A stretch of 64,000 bases of DNA from Planktothricoides raciborskii GIHE-MW2 (GCF_040564635.1 NZ_CP159837.1:5505001-5569000), one strand, 5' to 3'; shown: positions 1-10,523, counted from the stretch's first letter. Notes: generated by a model not told the origin, from the letters alone. Numbers and translations are program-made.

Positions 1-180
1 TCTGGGTGGTCTGCGGGGACTAAGAAACCGGGTTTCTGTCGTGAAACCTAAAGATAACTGTGATATGCCGATAAGAAACCCGGTTTCTGGGTGGTCTGCG
101 GGGATTAAGAAACCGGGTTTCTGGGTTGGATGCCAAAGATAACTGTGATATGCCGAAAAGAAACCCGGTTTCTGGGTTAT
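1..180. repeat. 85-bp tandem repeat carrying AGAAACCCGGTTTCT palindromes
   Basis: Two near-identical 85-bp units lie at 1-85 and 86-170, and a third begins at 171. Each unit holds two copies of a near-palindrome, AGAAACC(C/G)GGTTTCT (23-37, 73-87, 108-122, 159-173), and the segment AAAGATAACTGTGATATGCC (50-69 and 135-154). The same AGAAACCCGGTTTCT core recurs near 53404-53418. This is a dispersed short palindromic repeat of the kind common between cyanobacterial genes. The array may continue beyond the left edge. Confidence 0.85.
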
Positions 181-581
181 TTCCCCAAACCTCCAGAAGG
201 AATATCCCCGGCAAAATTTGTTCCTGACCGGGCAATAAAACCTCTGAAAACCGATGCGTTAGACAATGCAAAATCCCCAGGGTGGTCAAGATAGCCACGG
301 ACTGAGATTGATGACCATCTCGCCATATCTAAATTTTGAATTGGCCTCGACCGTGTATCAGAATGCTTTCTGTTTGGCCAAAGTCAGACCGATCGCCATC
401 TGAATCATACCAAGAATCATGCCAAGAGAGTCTGTCTCGGTTCTGGCGATCGCTAACATAAGTGCAAATTCCATCGCCGGATGAAAGCAAACCACTGGCC
501 TTAACACACCATAACTGGGGGTTTTCCATTGTCCACAACCAGCCATCTATCACCCGTAGTTGCTGCCGGAGAATGGTTTTT
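181..581. other. Non-coding stretch upstream of the pseudokinase gene
   Basis: No convincing gene. Short open frames on the minus strand cover repeat sequence and lack a ribosome site. A GGAG at 568-571 is the likely ribosome-binding site for the gene starting at 582. Confidence 0.5.
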
Positions 582-2801
582 ATGTATCAATTAGTATCAA
601 ATTCCTCATTTAATGAATTAATCGCGGAGCGGTATCAAGTTATAGAAGTATTAAAAAAAGATGGCTGTCTTCAGTCGGTATTAGCTGAAGATACTCAGGA
701 TGCAGGCCACCGCAAATATTTAATTAAATGCTTAATTAAACAGCATTTAAACCAAGATATTTTGGCAGTGACAAAATTACACGAAACAAAATCATTAAAA
801 TCGCTCAAACGCCAGTTCAACAGAGAAGCAGAAATCCTCTATAAACTAAGCGATTGCCGTAGTATTCCGCAAATTTTAGCCTGCTTTAAAGAACAGCAAA
901 ACTATTATTTGGTGCAAGAGTTTATTGAGGGAACAGCACTCACGGAGGAATTTCCTATTGGCAAACGGGACACGAAGCGATGGACAGAAAAACAATGCCT
1001 GGAAATGCTCCAAGAAGTCTTGGGTATTTTGGAAATCATCCATGAACATAGTGCGATTCACTGCAATTTAAATCCGAATAATTTAATCAGACGAGCTTCA
1101 GACAGAAGCTTAGTTCTGATTAATTTTGGGGCGGTGCAGCCAGTCCGTTCGCTTACGGATCGCAGAAAACTTTCGCTCACAGTGCCGATGGGTACATTTG
1201 GATATTTACCCCCGGAACAACTGACTAACTATCCTCAACCCAATAGTGACCTCTATTCTTTAGGTTTAATTGCCATTGAAGCATTGACCGGAGTGCATCC
1301 AGGACAATTAAAGGTCAATGGTTATACTGGGGAAATTTGCTGGCAGGAAGAATTACTAGGGCCGGTGAGTGAAGACTTGGTGAACATTCTGAATTTGATG
1401 GTGCTAAATCAGTATCAACAGCGCTATCAATCGGTTATCGAAGTAAAGCAGGCGATCGCCTCATTACTCTGTCCAGAGAAACAACCTTTAGTCCTAGATG
1501 CGACGGAAGTTGCCCCCACCCTGGAGATAGCTGGGGAAGGGGAAACCGAAACCCCCAGCACCGATGAGCATTCCCAGTCCGTCACCGAAACTGCGACCCA
1601 GGAGGCGATCGGCGAAATCCCCTCTGTAGAGAATCGCATCCCTGAAGAATCCTTATTAAAAGAAAACACAGAAACTCAGGCGGAAAATCCCTCAGAAAAT
1701 CTCCCGGAAAATCTTCCGGAAAATCTTCCGGAAAATCTCCCGGAAAATATCATCGATTTGTCTGCCCAGAAAACCCTCAGCCCTGGGAAAAAATACGGTG
1801 CTTATTTTTTCCTCGTGATTTTTATGATCGCGAGCATTATTACTAATAGTCTGATTGGCTGCCTTGGACTGATTCAGTTATTCAAAATTCTGCCATCGGA
1901 TCTCGGCTTTGAAAGCTTTACTCGCGCCCAAGAACTGTATCAAAGTGGAGATTTAACACAGGCGATCGCCCTAGCCCAATCAGTCCGCTGGGATAGTTCC
2001 GCTTATCAAGACGCCCAAACAGCTTTGGAAGAGTGGGAAGTTGAATCAGAAAAAGCGATCGCCAAATTCCAGGTAATTCAAACCGCATTTCAGGAAAGCC
2101 GGTGGGTAGATGTACTTTCATTAGCGGCGGAAATGCCTGCCATTTCTTATTGGCAAGATCAAATTGCCCCATTAGTCAGTCAAGCAGCCCTCAAAGCTGC
2201 CCCAGAAGCCCAAGAATTTTTACAACAAGCCTATCACAAAGCCAGCCAGAAAAATTTTCTGGGGGCGATTCAACTGCTCAAACAAATTCCCCATCAAACT
2301 CCAGCCTATCAAACCGCCCAAGCCAAAATCTTGGAGTATGAAGCAAAGCAGCAGATAAAATTAGAAACCCAAGCCTATCAACTCCTCAAGCAAGCTTATC
2401 AACGGGCGGAGGCGAAAGATTTTGCCGGGGCACTAAACCATCTGGAAAAAATCCCCGCAGGCACTCCAACCCATGCCCGGGTACAAGAGAAAATTGCCGA
2501 GTATCAAACCAAACAGCAGATTAAAGGGAATGCCTTATTACAAAAAGCCTACAATCATGCCGCCCAAAAAGATTATGCCGCCGCGATCGAGGTACTCAAG
2601 CAAATTCCCTCACAAACCACCGCTTATCAAGTTGCTCAAGGGAAAATCAAAGAGTATAACCTCAAACTGCGGTATCGACTCACCAACCGAACTCGCAGAC
2701 AGATGAGTCAATTGCCTAGGGGTCAAAACAGTCATTTCATGGCCACCGCCAATTCCTACAGTTTAAATCCTGGGGCCTATTTCCAAGAGGTCAATATTTA
2801 A
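582..2801 (+). CDS. Membrane-anchored serine/threonine pseudokinase with TPR-like repeats
   Basis: Predicted 739-residue protein. Residues about 15-300 have the fold signature of cyanobacterial Ser/Thr kinases (ERYQVIEVL start; GTFGYLPPEQL and DLYSLGLIAIEALTG in the C-lobe). The catalytic loop reads HCNLNPNN (His160, Asn162), so the HRD Asp is Asn, and DFG reads NFG (Asn181). Both acidic residues needed for phosphotransfer and Mg binding are lost, so I infer a pseudokinase. A Pro-Glu-Asn repeat linker (about 367-390) precedes one membrane segment (about 404-434). The C-terminus has three repeats of about 48 residues (AY.KA..KDFAGA...L.QIP pattern) that look TPR-like. The start at 582 is chosen because GGAG lies 10 nt upstream; an in-frame ATG at 462 has no such site. 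It may act as a scaffold or sensor. Partner unknown. Confidence 0.85.
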   Translation: MYQLVSNSSFNELIAERYQVIEVLKKDGCLQSVLAEDTQDAGHRKYLIKCLIKQHLNQDILAVTKLHETKSLKSLKRQFNREAEILYKLSDCRSIPQILACFKEQQNYYLVQEFIEGTALTEEFPIGKRDTKRWTEKQCLEMLQEVLGILEIIHEHSAIHCNLNPNNLIRRASDRSLVLINFGAVQPVRSLTDRRKLSLTVPMGTFGYLPPEQLTNYPQPNSDLYSLGLIAIEALTGVHPGQLKVNGYTGEICWQEELLGPVSEDLVNILNLMVLNQYQQRYQSVIEVKQAIASLLCPEKQPLVLDATEVAPTLEIAGEGETETPSTDEHSQSVTETATQEAIGEIPSVENRIPEESLLKENTETQAENPSENLPENLPENLPENLPENIIDLSAQKTLSPGKKYGAYFFLVIFMIASIITNSLIGCLGLIQLFKILPSDLGFESFTRAQELYQSGDLTQAIALAQSVRWDSSAYQDAQTALEEWEVESEKAIAKFQVIQTAFQESRWVDVLSLAAEMPAISYWQDQIAPLVSQAALKAAPEAQEFLQQAYHKASQKNFLGAIQLLKQIPHQTPAYQTAQAKILEYEAKQQIKLETQAYQLLKQAYQRAEAKDFAGALNHLEKIPAGTPTHARVQEKIAEYQTKQQIKGNALLQKAYNHAAQKDYAAAIEVLKQIPSQTTAYQVAQGKIKEYNLKLRYRLTNRTRRQMSQLPRGQNSHFMATANSYSLNPGAYFQEVNI

Positions 2802-2820
2802 CTTTTAACATTTATATAGT

Positions 2821-3423
2821 CTAGTTTTGGCTGGCTCGATCCACAGAAGCATCCCCTGGCCCCAGGGTAAACTTTAAAGGCAAGCGGGAAGGATAGGCTT
2901 TAGTCACTTCCCGATAAACTTGATGGTTGGTTGGCAACTTAACCATCTCGGTTCCTAGCTGATAACTCAAGTGATATTCCACTTGTTTCAACAGTTCAGG
3001 AGAACCGGGAGTTTCATTGGGCTGTTGCTTGGCTTCAATGTCATCAACGGTGGGACGGGGTGGCGTCGCTGGCCACCAGAGTCCTTGGTCATCAGACCTG
3101 GTGACTGCCCCGTCTGGTTTTTGGCCATTCTGGTTCAGCAATGAATTGGTGGCAAAAGTTTCCAGGCGGGGGAATTTTTCGCGCTGGTTGGTGTAAGCAA
3201 CTTGCCAAGTGTATGTGACTAAGGCGGTGGCTTCATAGCGATCGGTGACAATATTGTTGCAACCTGTGAGGGTAAATAGCAATAATGTATTGAATGTTAT
3301 CGAACTCAAGGAGAAAATTGCTTTGAGTGGTTGTGTTGCGCGATCGCCAATATCGCCAATAGGCAAATTTCTTAAGGGTTTCGCCTGGGGTAGGGGGGGC
3401 TCGCTATCGTTTTTTTTCATCAA
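2821..3423 (-). CDS. Putative lipoprotein, unknown function
   Basis: 200 residues. A hydrophobic stretch (about 36-53) ends in the lipobox-like LTGC (Cys55), so the protein may be a lipoprotein, but the n-region before it is unusually long. A shorter start may be the real one; no Met lies closer in frame than Met2. The remainder is hydrophilic and Pro-rich with no domain I recognise (WQVAYTNQREKF, GLWWPATPPRPTVDDIEA). It ends 20 bp from the convergent pseudokinase gene and is divergent from the deacetylase fragment. Probably a cyanobacterial conserved hypothetical. Function not assigned. Confidence 0.6.
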   Translation of the reverse strand: MMKKNDSEPPLPQAKPLRNLPIGDIGDRATQPLKAIFSLSSITFNTLLLFTLTGCNNIVTDRYEATALVTYTWQVAYTNQREKFPRLETFATNSLLNQNGQKPDGAVTRSDDQGLWWPATPPRPTVDDIEAKQQPNETPGSPELLKQVEYHLSYQLGTEMVKLPTNHQVYREVTKAYPSRLPLKFTLGPGDASVDRASQN

Positions 3424-3471
3424 ACACCTACAAAAATTAAAAAAAATTTACACAATCTGCACAGAATCTTC

Positions 3472-3849
3472 ATGCAATTTGCACCACTTTATCCTATTAT
3501 CTACTCAATTCTTAAACCGATCTTTCCCAACTGCCTCTGGTCAGGAAACAGAAATATGCCGGAAATTGCCCTGACTTTTGATGACGGTCCAAATGAGCAG
3601 TGGACACCTCAACTCCTGGAAGTTTTGGATCGCCATGAAGTCCGTGCCAGTTTTTTTTGGCTAGGACGTTGTGTGCAGCGGTGGCCTGATGTAGCAAAAG
3701 CCGTGTATGAACGAGGTCATAATATTGGTTTGCATGGTTATGACCATCGGTGTTTTCCCTTACTGTCTGAGGCAGAGTTAAAGCAGAGTTTAGCCAAAAC
3801 CCAGGAGGCGATCGCCGCTGCTTGTCACTTAGACGGCACAGGACACTAA
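3472..3849 (+). pseudogene. Truncated NodB-type polysaccharide deacetylase
   Basis: 125 residues matching the N-terminal half of the carbohydrate esterase 4 family. NodB motif 1 is clear (TFDDGP, about residue 35) and motif 2 is present as HGYDH (about residue 85), so the metal-binding Asp and His residues are kept. The frame then stops after AAACHLDGTGH, where family members continue for roughly 80-100 residues with the RPP and LHDG motifs. I found no continuation of these motifs in the next 2 kb in any frame. I infer a gene cut by deletion or rearrangement and probably inactive. Its start lies 48 bp from the divergent lipoprotein gene. Confidence 0.7.
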
Positions 3850-5890
3850 ATAAGAGTCAAATAAGCTAACCAACACTAAACAAACACTAAATATGTGGGA
3901 TATTGACCGATCCGACCGAGCGTCATTCAGCAAAAACTTTTCCCTGCGGATCCGAGGGACATCTGGCTGTTGCCGATTCATTGAACAAAAATGGGGAGGC
4001 GGAGTCCAGACCAACACCCAACAGGAAACACCGCTCAAAGGTTAATTTATGATAGATAACCCCAATTCTGGATAAATTAATTAAAATAACAATCAATACC
4101 TCACTGGGTAAAATGACATATAATGATAGATAAGGACCATTCAAGCACTAAAATCTAAAAACGGGAGGGGAAGACAACAGATCATTTGATGTTCTGTAAG
4201 TCCGAATCGGCATTCCCAGCAGTCTTAGTCGCTGCTCTGCTCGCTCTGTGTTATTTCATCCCTGGGTTTGAGCAGAGATCATCTGGATCCAAGAAATTAC
4301 GGATTTTCCGTGTTAATTCATTGTTTATTAGATGATGGGCTAACTAGACAAGATTGTGTAAATCTATAGAACCCTTTTGATTTCACAGCCAGGAAAAAAA
4401 TCCTAGTTAGTTCCACTGTTCAAATTTATTCACAATTCATCTGGATGATTTACAGATGCTCACAGGGTAGAATTTTCTACGATTAACTAAACGGTCAACT
4501 AAATTACACCAATTAACTGAGTATGGTGATTCGTCCAAAAAATCAATGGCTTAAGTCAGTGCAATCAAAATTAGTTCACCCTACATCTCCTACATCTCCT
4601 ACATCTCTTGTGCAAGAGCGTCCCAAGAAAAAAACCGGATCGCTCAAAAATTTATTTATAATATAGGAGATTAATGCGGCTGAATTTGGCAGAATTCAGC
4701 ATCATTGACTCATGTTGACTCATTAGAAAACAAAACAGCAGGTGTCAATTCTTGATTAGTCCAATATTTGTCCCTGCCCAAGCTCCATCGGCGCCAAATC
4801 TGAGGAGAATGGCTGACTATGTGGTGGCGTTTAGGAGGGTGTTAGAGGATGGATAGACGGCTTTTGGGTGGGAAAAATTTTTAGCGAATTAATTCGCGGA
4901 AAACCGATGAAAACCAAGGCCAAAAAGTCAAGAAATATCCAATAACTCAAGTCAGTGGAGGGGGATAAAAACCCAGATAATGGATGCCTGAATCTGAATC
5001 ATTTTTCTCCCTCTAGCTGAAGTCCAGAGGAAAAACCGCCAAGCCTAGAGACAGAATGTCTTGGAACAAGTTACACTGAAAAAATCAAAGCAAAAACGCG
5101 AGCCAAAGATGAAACATTCTCTGACAGTAGCAATGGCAACGTATGGGTGTGGCAAATACGTGGCAAATAGAATGGAAAGGGTGTAAAAATTTCTTTTTGT
5201 TCGTTATCATGGGTTAAAAAGTAAAATTCAAGATGGGTGCAGCGATCGATCTAAGCGAAAAAGACAAGCCAAAAAGAATGTTTTCGGCGGGTTTCAGCAA
5301 TTGTCGCCCAAGCGATCGTTTCAAAGGCGCCAAAAATTATTCACCATCGAAATCGAAAGAAATTTCGAGAGTATCTGGCTGGCTTTGACCCTTGGATTAA
5401 CTGAAAACCTACTAAAGAAATCTAGGATAGATCATAATCGGGTAAACTTGTTTATTGAGATGAGACAACATGATTCAAACTCAAAAAACTTGGCATTCAG
5501 AAATCAGTTCACCAACCAGCAGGCAAATTTTGTGAAACAGGTTACAATCAAAAAGGATTTCAGTAAACCTGAGAAAACCCGCTAGGGTTGATTTTTATCG
5601 CTCAACTCAAGTCGCAGGTCTATCAAATTCCCCTGATAAAAGGGTTCATCAGGCCCGATATGGCGCCAGAACACCTTCGGATTTTTTGATTAAATATTGT
5701 GCTGACCTGTTGTCAAGTGACTACACTGACTGGTATTCAGGTAAATGCACTCACCTAGGCTTAAACCAGAGACTTTACCAAATAAGCGGTTGTAAAACCT
5801 TCTTACTGCCTAGATTTTCACCGAAATTAATGCATCCTAGGCGATCGGTGAAGTGTTGATTGTTTCATTAAGGAGCACGAGGAACGCGGC
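3850..5890. other. 2-kb region without a convincing gene upstream of rpoD
   Basis: Several short frames exist, including one of 94 codons at 5301-5585, but none has a ribosome site or recognisable sequence. Visible elements: a TATAAT hexamer at 4119-4124 without a good -35; a triple CTACATCTC repeat near 4581-4606; a small hairpin (GCTGAATT 4679-4686 with AATTCAGC 4693-4700). The last few hundred bases probably hold the rpoD promoter and leader. An unannotated small RNA is possible but I see no known RNA family. Confidence 0.5.
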
Positions 5891-7066
5891 ATGACCCAGG
5901 CTAATAACGTACTGGCCCCCATTGATCAGTCTGATCTAAAAAAATCGATGATTTCTTCTGAGAATGAGTTCGGCTTATTGCTAGATGATGAAGATGATTT
6001 AGCATTAGGCACCACCGATGATGGTGACATCTATTTAGACGCTCATTCTGATGACGATGAAGACGAGAAGTCTGGCAAACTTCGCACAGCCCGTCGGAAA
6101 ACTCAAGCCAAGAAAAAGCAATACACTGAAGATTCTATTCGTCTATATTTACAAGAAATTGGCCGGATTCGTCTCCTCCGAGCGGATGAGGAAATTGAAC
6201 TGGCGCGGAAAATTGCCGACTTGCTGGAGTTAGAGCGAGTCCGGGAAGAACTGATGGATCAGTTGGATCGGGAACCCAACTTGCTGGAGTGGTCGAGTGC
6301 CGTTCGTATGGGGGTTCCAGAATTTCGCAAGCGTCTCCACATGGGACGGCGGGCGAAAGAAAAGATGGTTCAATCCAACTTGCGATTGGTAGTTTCGATC
6401 GCCAAGAAATATATGAATCGGGGATTGTCTTTCCAAGACCTGATTCAAGAAGGATCTCTCGGTCTAATTCGGGCAGCGGAAAAGTTTGACCACGAAAAAG
6501 GCTATAAGTTTTCTACCTATGCAACTTGGTGGATTCGCCAAGCGATTACCCGGGCGATCGCCGACCAATCTCGGACAATTCGTTTGCCGGTTCACTTGTA
6601 TGAAACCATCTCCCGAATTAAGAAAACTACCAAACTTCTTTCTCAAGAAATGGGACGTAAGCCCACAGAAGAAGAAATCGCCACTCGGATGGAAATGACC
6701 ATCGAAAAATTACGATTCATTGCCAAATCCGCCCAGTTACCAATTTCTTTAGAAACCCCGATTGGCAAAGAAGAAGATTCTCGGCTGGGTGATTTCATTG
6801 AATCCGATGGCGAAACCCCAGAAGATCAAGTCTCTAAGAGTTTACTGCGGGAAGACCTCGAAAGTGTTCTGGATACTTTGAGCCCTCGCGAACGGGATGT
6901 TTTACGGCTCCGCTATGGCTTAGATGATGGCAAGATGAAAACCTTAGAAGAAATTGGCCAACTCTTCAATGTCACCCGGGAACGGATTCGCCAAATCGAA
7001 GCCAAAGCCTTAAGAAAACTGCGCCATCCTAATCGCAATAGCATTCTTAAGGAGTATATCCGCTAA
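5891..7066 (+). CDS. rpoD: Primary RNA polymerase sigma factor (group 1, SigA/RpoD)
   Basis: 391 residues, the normal size for the cyanobacterial principal sigma factor. An acidic N-terminus (about 20-60) is followed by region 1.2 ([16 protein letters not shown]), region 2 with [24 protein letters not shown] and the promoter-melting segment [21 protein letters not shown], region 3, and region 4 with the helix-turn-helix [32 protein letters not shown] lies about 15 nt before the ATG. It directs core polymerase to housekeeping promoters. The gene stands alone, with a long leader upstream and a strong hairpin 117 nt downstream. Confidence 0.97.
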   Translation: MTQANNVLAPIDQSDLKKSMISSENEFGLLLDDEDDLALGTTDDGDIYLDAHSDDDEDEKSGKLRTARRKTQAKKKQYTEDSIRLYLQEIGRIRLLRADEEIELARKIADLLELERVREELMDQLDREPNLLEWSSAVRMGVPEFRKRLHMGRRAKEKMVQSNLRLVVSIAKKYMNRGLSFQDLIQEGSLGLIRAAEKFDHEKGYKFSTYATWWIRQAITRAIADQSRTIRLPVHLYETISRIKKTTKLLSQEMGRKPTEEEIATRMEMTIEKLRFIAKSAQLPISLETPIGKEEDSRLGDFIESDGETPEDQVSKSLLREDLESVLDTLSPRERDVLRLRYGLDDGKMKTLEEIGQLFNVTRERIRQIEAKALRKLRHPNRNSILKEYIR

Positions 7067-7182
7067 ATGTTATCGGTAGATTAACAACTGTTGACTTAAT
7101 TAAGTATTCAGTTTTTTGCCATGATTTTACTCATGGATGGTGGGTGAAATCGGTCAAGCCCAAAAATGTCAACGGTTCCCTC

Positions 7183-7222
7183 AGAAACAGTCAGAGTTCT
7201 CCAGGGAACTCTGACTGTTTCT
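7183..7222 (+). terminator. Strong hairpin downstream of rpoD
   Basis: Perfect 17-bp inverted repeat (7183-7199 with 7206-7222) around a 6-nt loop. No long T-run follows, so it may be a terminator or an mRNA-stabilising structure. Confidence 0.6.
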
Positions 7223-7398
7223 CCGGTCGTCAGTCAATCTAGGGATGACATGGTTAATCGTTAGCTCTAGTCATGCCGTATAAAAGATCGGCTCGTTTGG
7301 CGCTGATTTTAGGGAGCAAGGGTTCTCCAGGTTGACCCGAACTGATTGGCTGTTGTCAATTGGGTTCTGGGTGACTTTATTTGAGCAAAAATTGCGCT

Positions 7399-7437
7399 AA
7401 AAAAGTTGGGAGGAAAAATCATCGTCCCAACTTTTTT
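7399..7437. terminator. Bidirectional-type rho-independent terminator
   Basis: Perfect 13-bp inverted repeat: AAAAAAGTTGGGA (7399-7411) pairs with TCCCAACTTTTTT (7425-7437). The A/T flanks give a T-run on either strand, so it may serve rpoD and the converging 60-codon gene. Between 7223 and 7398 I see no gene. Confidence 0.75.
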
Positions 7438-7539
7438 ATGGCTGATTTTTGCCGCCGATCAGAACTGGCGCCTCACAGCTATGTTCCATATTAACCTAGG
7501 GTGAAATACCCAAAAATCTGCATATTTGCTTAACTTTTC

Positions 7540-7722
7540 CTATCGACCTTTGAGGGCTTTATTAAAATTTTGGCGATAAGGTTTATTTGTCGCCAGTAAC
7601 AATGGCCACATTAAGGTTAAACGCAGCTTACCTTGACTAAAGTTCGTATGACGAAAGCCTTTCCAGAATTTCCAGGCACCACCCACATAGACTACTAAAA
7701 ATGCTAAACCCAGTAATTCCAT
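7540..7722 (-). CDS. Small conserved membrane-associated protein
   Basis: 60 residues. The N-terminus MELLGLAFLVVYVGGAWKFW is a likely single membrane segment; the rest is basic (GFRHTNFSQGKLRLTL, NKPYRQNFNKALKG). AAGGAA precedes the ATG by 8 nt. It resembles a short hypothetical protein conserved in cyanobacteria, but I cannot assign a function. It converges on rpoD, with two hairpins between them. Confidence 0.65.
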   Translation of the reverse strand: MELLGLAFLVVYVGGAWKFWKGFRHTNFSQGKLRLTLMWPLLLATNKPYRQNFNKALKGR

Positions 7723-7772
7723 TGGATTAATTCCTTATGTAATAAAACGAACTGACCACAATTGAAATCAAC

Positions 7773-7809
7773 TTGCCTGCCAGCAGTCCGACTGGAGGCT
7801 GGCAGGCAA
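7773..7809 (+). terminator. GC-rich hairpin
   Basis: Perfect 12-bp inverted repeat, TTGCCTGCCAGC (7773-7784) with GCTGGCAGGCAA (7798-7809), followed on the plus strand by AGATTCTTTTT. It sits in the spacer between divergent genes, so its role as a terminator is uncertain. Confidence 0.5.
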
Positions 7810-7849
7810 AGATTCTTTTTCCAGTGTAAACCTGATGATTCACAGTCAG

Positions 7850-7875
7850 AGTGGTGTGGCGATCGCCACACCACT
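7850..7875. repeat. 26-bp perfect palindrome centred on a HIP1 site
   Basis: A perfect 26-bp palindrome: 9-bp arms flank the octamer GGCGATCGCC core. It lies 110 bp upstream of the sugar-nucleotide transferase gene, in the spacer between divergent genes. It could be an operator or a HIP1-based repeat. Confidence 0.6.
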
Positions 7876-7985
7876 GTACCGCCGTGAGATGATATTACTG
7901 AAAGCAACTAGGATCAAAGAAGCGAAATCATCACATCTGCGGCTTTGACCTAACAGGGACCTAACAGATAAAGATAGGAGGAATT

Positions 7986-10523
7986 ATGCGAGCAGTGTTA
8001 ATGGCAGGAGGTTCAGGCACGAGGTTGAGACCGTTAACCTGCGATCTCCCTAAACCAATGGTTCCAGTGCTCAACCGACCGATCGCCGAACATATTATTA
8101 ATCTGCTCAAACGACATGACATCACCGAAGTCATTGCCACATTGCACTATCTCCCGGACGTAATGCGGGACTATTTCCAAGACGGCAGTGATTTTGGGGT
8201 GCAAATGACTTACGCTGTCGAAGAAGATCAACCCCTTGGGACAGCCGGGTGCGTGAAAAATATTGCCGAACTGCTCGATGATACTTTTTTAGTCATTAGC
8301 GGTGATAGCATTACGGACTTCAATCTGACGGAAGCGATTAAATTTCATAAAGAAAAAGGATCAAAAGCCACACTGGTATTAGCCCATGTTCCCAACCCCA
8401 TTGAGTTCGGGGTGGTGATTACGGATAAAAATGGCATGATTCGGCGATTTTTAGAAAAACCATCTACCAGTGAAATTTTTTCCGATACAGTCAACACCGG
8501 CACTTATATCTTGGAGCCGGAAGTGTTGGAATACTTGCCCTCCAACCAAGAATGTGACTTTTCTCAAGATTTATTCCCCTTGTTGCTGGAAGAAGGGGAG
8601 CCAATGTATGGCTATATCGGCCAAGGATATTGGTGTGATGTGGGGCATTTAGATACTTACCGGGAAGCTCAATATGACGCTTTGTACGGCAAAGTCAAGC
8701 TGGAATTTGCCTATCAGCAAAAGTCTCCCGGTCTATGGGTGGGTCAGAATACATATATTGATTCGACCGTGAAAATTGAAACCCCCGCGTTAATTGGGGA
8801 TAATTGCCGCATTGGGTCGCGGGTGATCGTGGAAGCCGGAACTACGATCGGGGATAATGTGACGATTGGTGCGGATGCTGAATTGAAGCGTCCGATTATT
8901 TGGAATGGGGTAATCGTCGGCGAAGAAGCGAACTTAAGTGCTTGTGTCACCGCCAGGGGGGTGAGAATCGATCGCCGCGCTCATATTTTAGAAGGGGCGG
9001 TGGTGGGTTCTCTTTCCAATATCGGGGAAGAGGCGCTAATTAACACTTCCGTGCGGGTTTGGCCCAGCAAAAAGATTGAGTCTGGGGCCACGTTAAATAT
9101 TAATTTAATTTGGGGAAATACGGCACAGCGGAATCTGTTCGGCCAGCGGGGAGTTTCCGGTTTGGCGAATATTGATATTACTCCAGAGTTTGCGGTAAAA
9201 CTGGGAGCCGCTTATGGTTCCACCTTAAAACCCGGGTCACAGGTGACGGTTTCTCGCGACCAGCGGGGAATTTCTCGGATGGTTTCCCGGTCTTTAATTG
9301 CCGGACTGATGTCTGTGGGGACGAATATTCAAAACTTGGAGGCAACGGCGATTCCTTTAGCCCGTTCCATTATCCCCACTCTGTCCGTAGTTGGGGGGAT
9401 TCATGTGCGGGTGCATCCAGACCGACCTGATGCTTTGTTGATCGAATTTTTTGATGAGCAAGGGATTAATATTTCTAAGGCACGGGAGAAGAAGATTGAG
9501 GGGGCTTATTTTAAGGAGGATTTCCGGCGATCGCAGATTAATGAAATTGGCAATATGTCTTATCCCAGTCAAGTCATCGAACTTTACAGTGCGGGCTTTG
9601 AGAAATACCTGAATGTGGAAGCCATTCGCCATAGTCGGGCAAAGGTGGTGATTGACTATATGTATGCGGTCTACGGTGCCGTGTTGCCCTTGCTGTTGGC
9701 CAAGTTTGGGGTGGATGCGGTGGTACTCAATGCCAGCTTGAGTCAAACAGCACCCAGTTCAGCGGAACGAGAAGATTTATTAATTCAACTCGGTCGGGTG
9801 GTGGAAGCGGTTAAAGCCAGTTTTGGGGTGCAGGTTTCGGCCAATGGCGAACAGCTTATTTTAGTGGACGAGTCCGGCGCCCCGATTCGCGGCGAAATGT
9901 TAACCGCTTTGATGGTCAGTTTGGTGTTGACTTCTTACCCCCGTGGGACGGTGGTGGTGCCAGTCCATACCAGTTCGGCGATCGAGCAAATCGCTCGACG
10001 GCATGATGGCCGGGTGATTCGCACCAAGGCCAATCCCACGGCGTTGATGGAGGCTTGCCACACGAATTCTAATGTGGTATTGGGTGGTAGCGGAGAAATG
10101 GGATTTATTTTTCCCCAACTCCATCCGGGGTTTGATGCTATGTTCTGTATTGCCAAAGTAATTGAGATGATGACTTTACAAGAGCGATCACTGATGCAGA
10201 TTCGTTCTGATTTGCCTCATGTCAGTCATAAAAGCTATACGGTGCGTTGTCCGTGGCGCGTCAAAGGCGCATTAATGCGTCATCTGGTGGAAACCCATCC
10301 CACAGAAAGTTTGGAATTGGTCGATGGGGTAAAAATTTTTCAATATCCCCACAGTGATGATTGGGTGCTGATTTTGCCCGATGCGGGAGAACCATTAGTC
10401 CATATTTTCATCAACAGCCCCGATCGCGAATGGGTCGATCAGGCTTTGTGGAATTACCGTAGTCAAGTACAAAAGTTTGTCGCCCAAGCACAAGACGGTA
10501 TGGGCAACTCCGCAAATCGTTAA
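7986..10523 (+). CDS. Sugar-phosphate nucleotidyltransferase / phosphomannomutase-like fusion
   Basis: 845 residues in three parts. An N-terminal nucleotidyltransferase (about 1-235) begins [18 protein letters not shown] with the Lys of PKPMVPV. Left-handed beta-helix repeats follow (about 250-370; [20 protein letters not shown]). A phosphohexomutase-like domain comes last (about 385-835). Such proteins are annotated mannose-1-phosphate guanylyltransferase in cyanobacteria and are expected to supply GDP-mannose or a related sugar nucleotide. The mutase part lacks a recognisable TxSHNP phosphoserine loop; the matching place reads [10 protein letters not shown], so mutase activity is doubtful. 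AGGAGG lies 5 nt before the ATG. It stands alone. Confidence 0.9.
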   Translation: MRAVLMAGGSGTRLRPLTCDLPKPMVPVLNRPIAEHIINLLKRHDITEVIATLHYLPDVMRDYFQDGSDFGVQMTYAVEEDQPLGTAGCVKNIAELLDDTFLVISGDSITDFNLTEAIKFHKEKGSKATLVLAHVPNPIEFGVVITDKNGMIRRFLEKPSTSEIFSDTVNTGTYILEPEVLEYLPSNQECDFSQDLFPLLLEEGEPMYGYIGQGYWCDVGHLDTYREAQYDALYGKVKLEFAYQQKSPGLWVGQNTYIDSTVKIETPALIGDNCRIGSRVIVEAGTTIGDNVTIGADAELKRPIIWNGVIVGEEANLSACVTARGVRIDRRAHILEGAVVGSLSNIGEEALINTSVRVWPSKKIESGATLNINLIWGNTAQRNLFGQRGVSGLANIDITPEFAVKLGAAYGSTLKPGSQVTVSRDQRGISRMVSRSLIAGLMSVGTNIQNLEATAIPLARSIIPTLSVVGGIHVRVHPDRPDALLIEFFDEQGINISKAREKKIEGAYFKEDFRRSQINEIGNMSYPSQVIELYSAGFEKYLNVEAIRHSRAKVVIDYMYAVYGAVLPLLLAKFGVDAVVLNASLSQTAPSSAEREDLLIQLGRVVEAVKASFGVQVSANGEQLILVDESGAPIRGEMLTALMVSLVLTSYPRGTVVVPVHTSSAIEQIARRHDGRVIRTKANPTALMEACHTNSNVVLGGSGEMGFIFPQLHPGFDAMFCIAKVIEMMTLQERSLMQIRSDLPHVSHKSYTVRCPWRVKGALMRHLVETHPTESLELVDGVKIFQYPHSDDWVLILPDAGEPLVHIFINSPDREWVDQALWNYRSQVQKFVAQAQDGMGNSANR

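Noticed and set aside
20-298. Minus-strand open frame of 92 codons
   Set aside because: It runs through the 85-bp repeat array, reads NPETGF repeats and has no ribosome site.
4150-4340. Known small RNA (6S, SRP, tmRNA, RNase P) in the gene-free region
   Set aside because: None of the conserved landmark sequences of these RNAs could be found.
5301-5585. 94-codon plus-strand frame before rpoD
   Set aside because: No ribosome site, no protein-like motif, and composition like the surrounding non-coding DNA.
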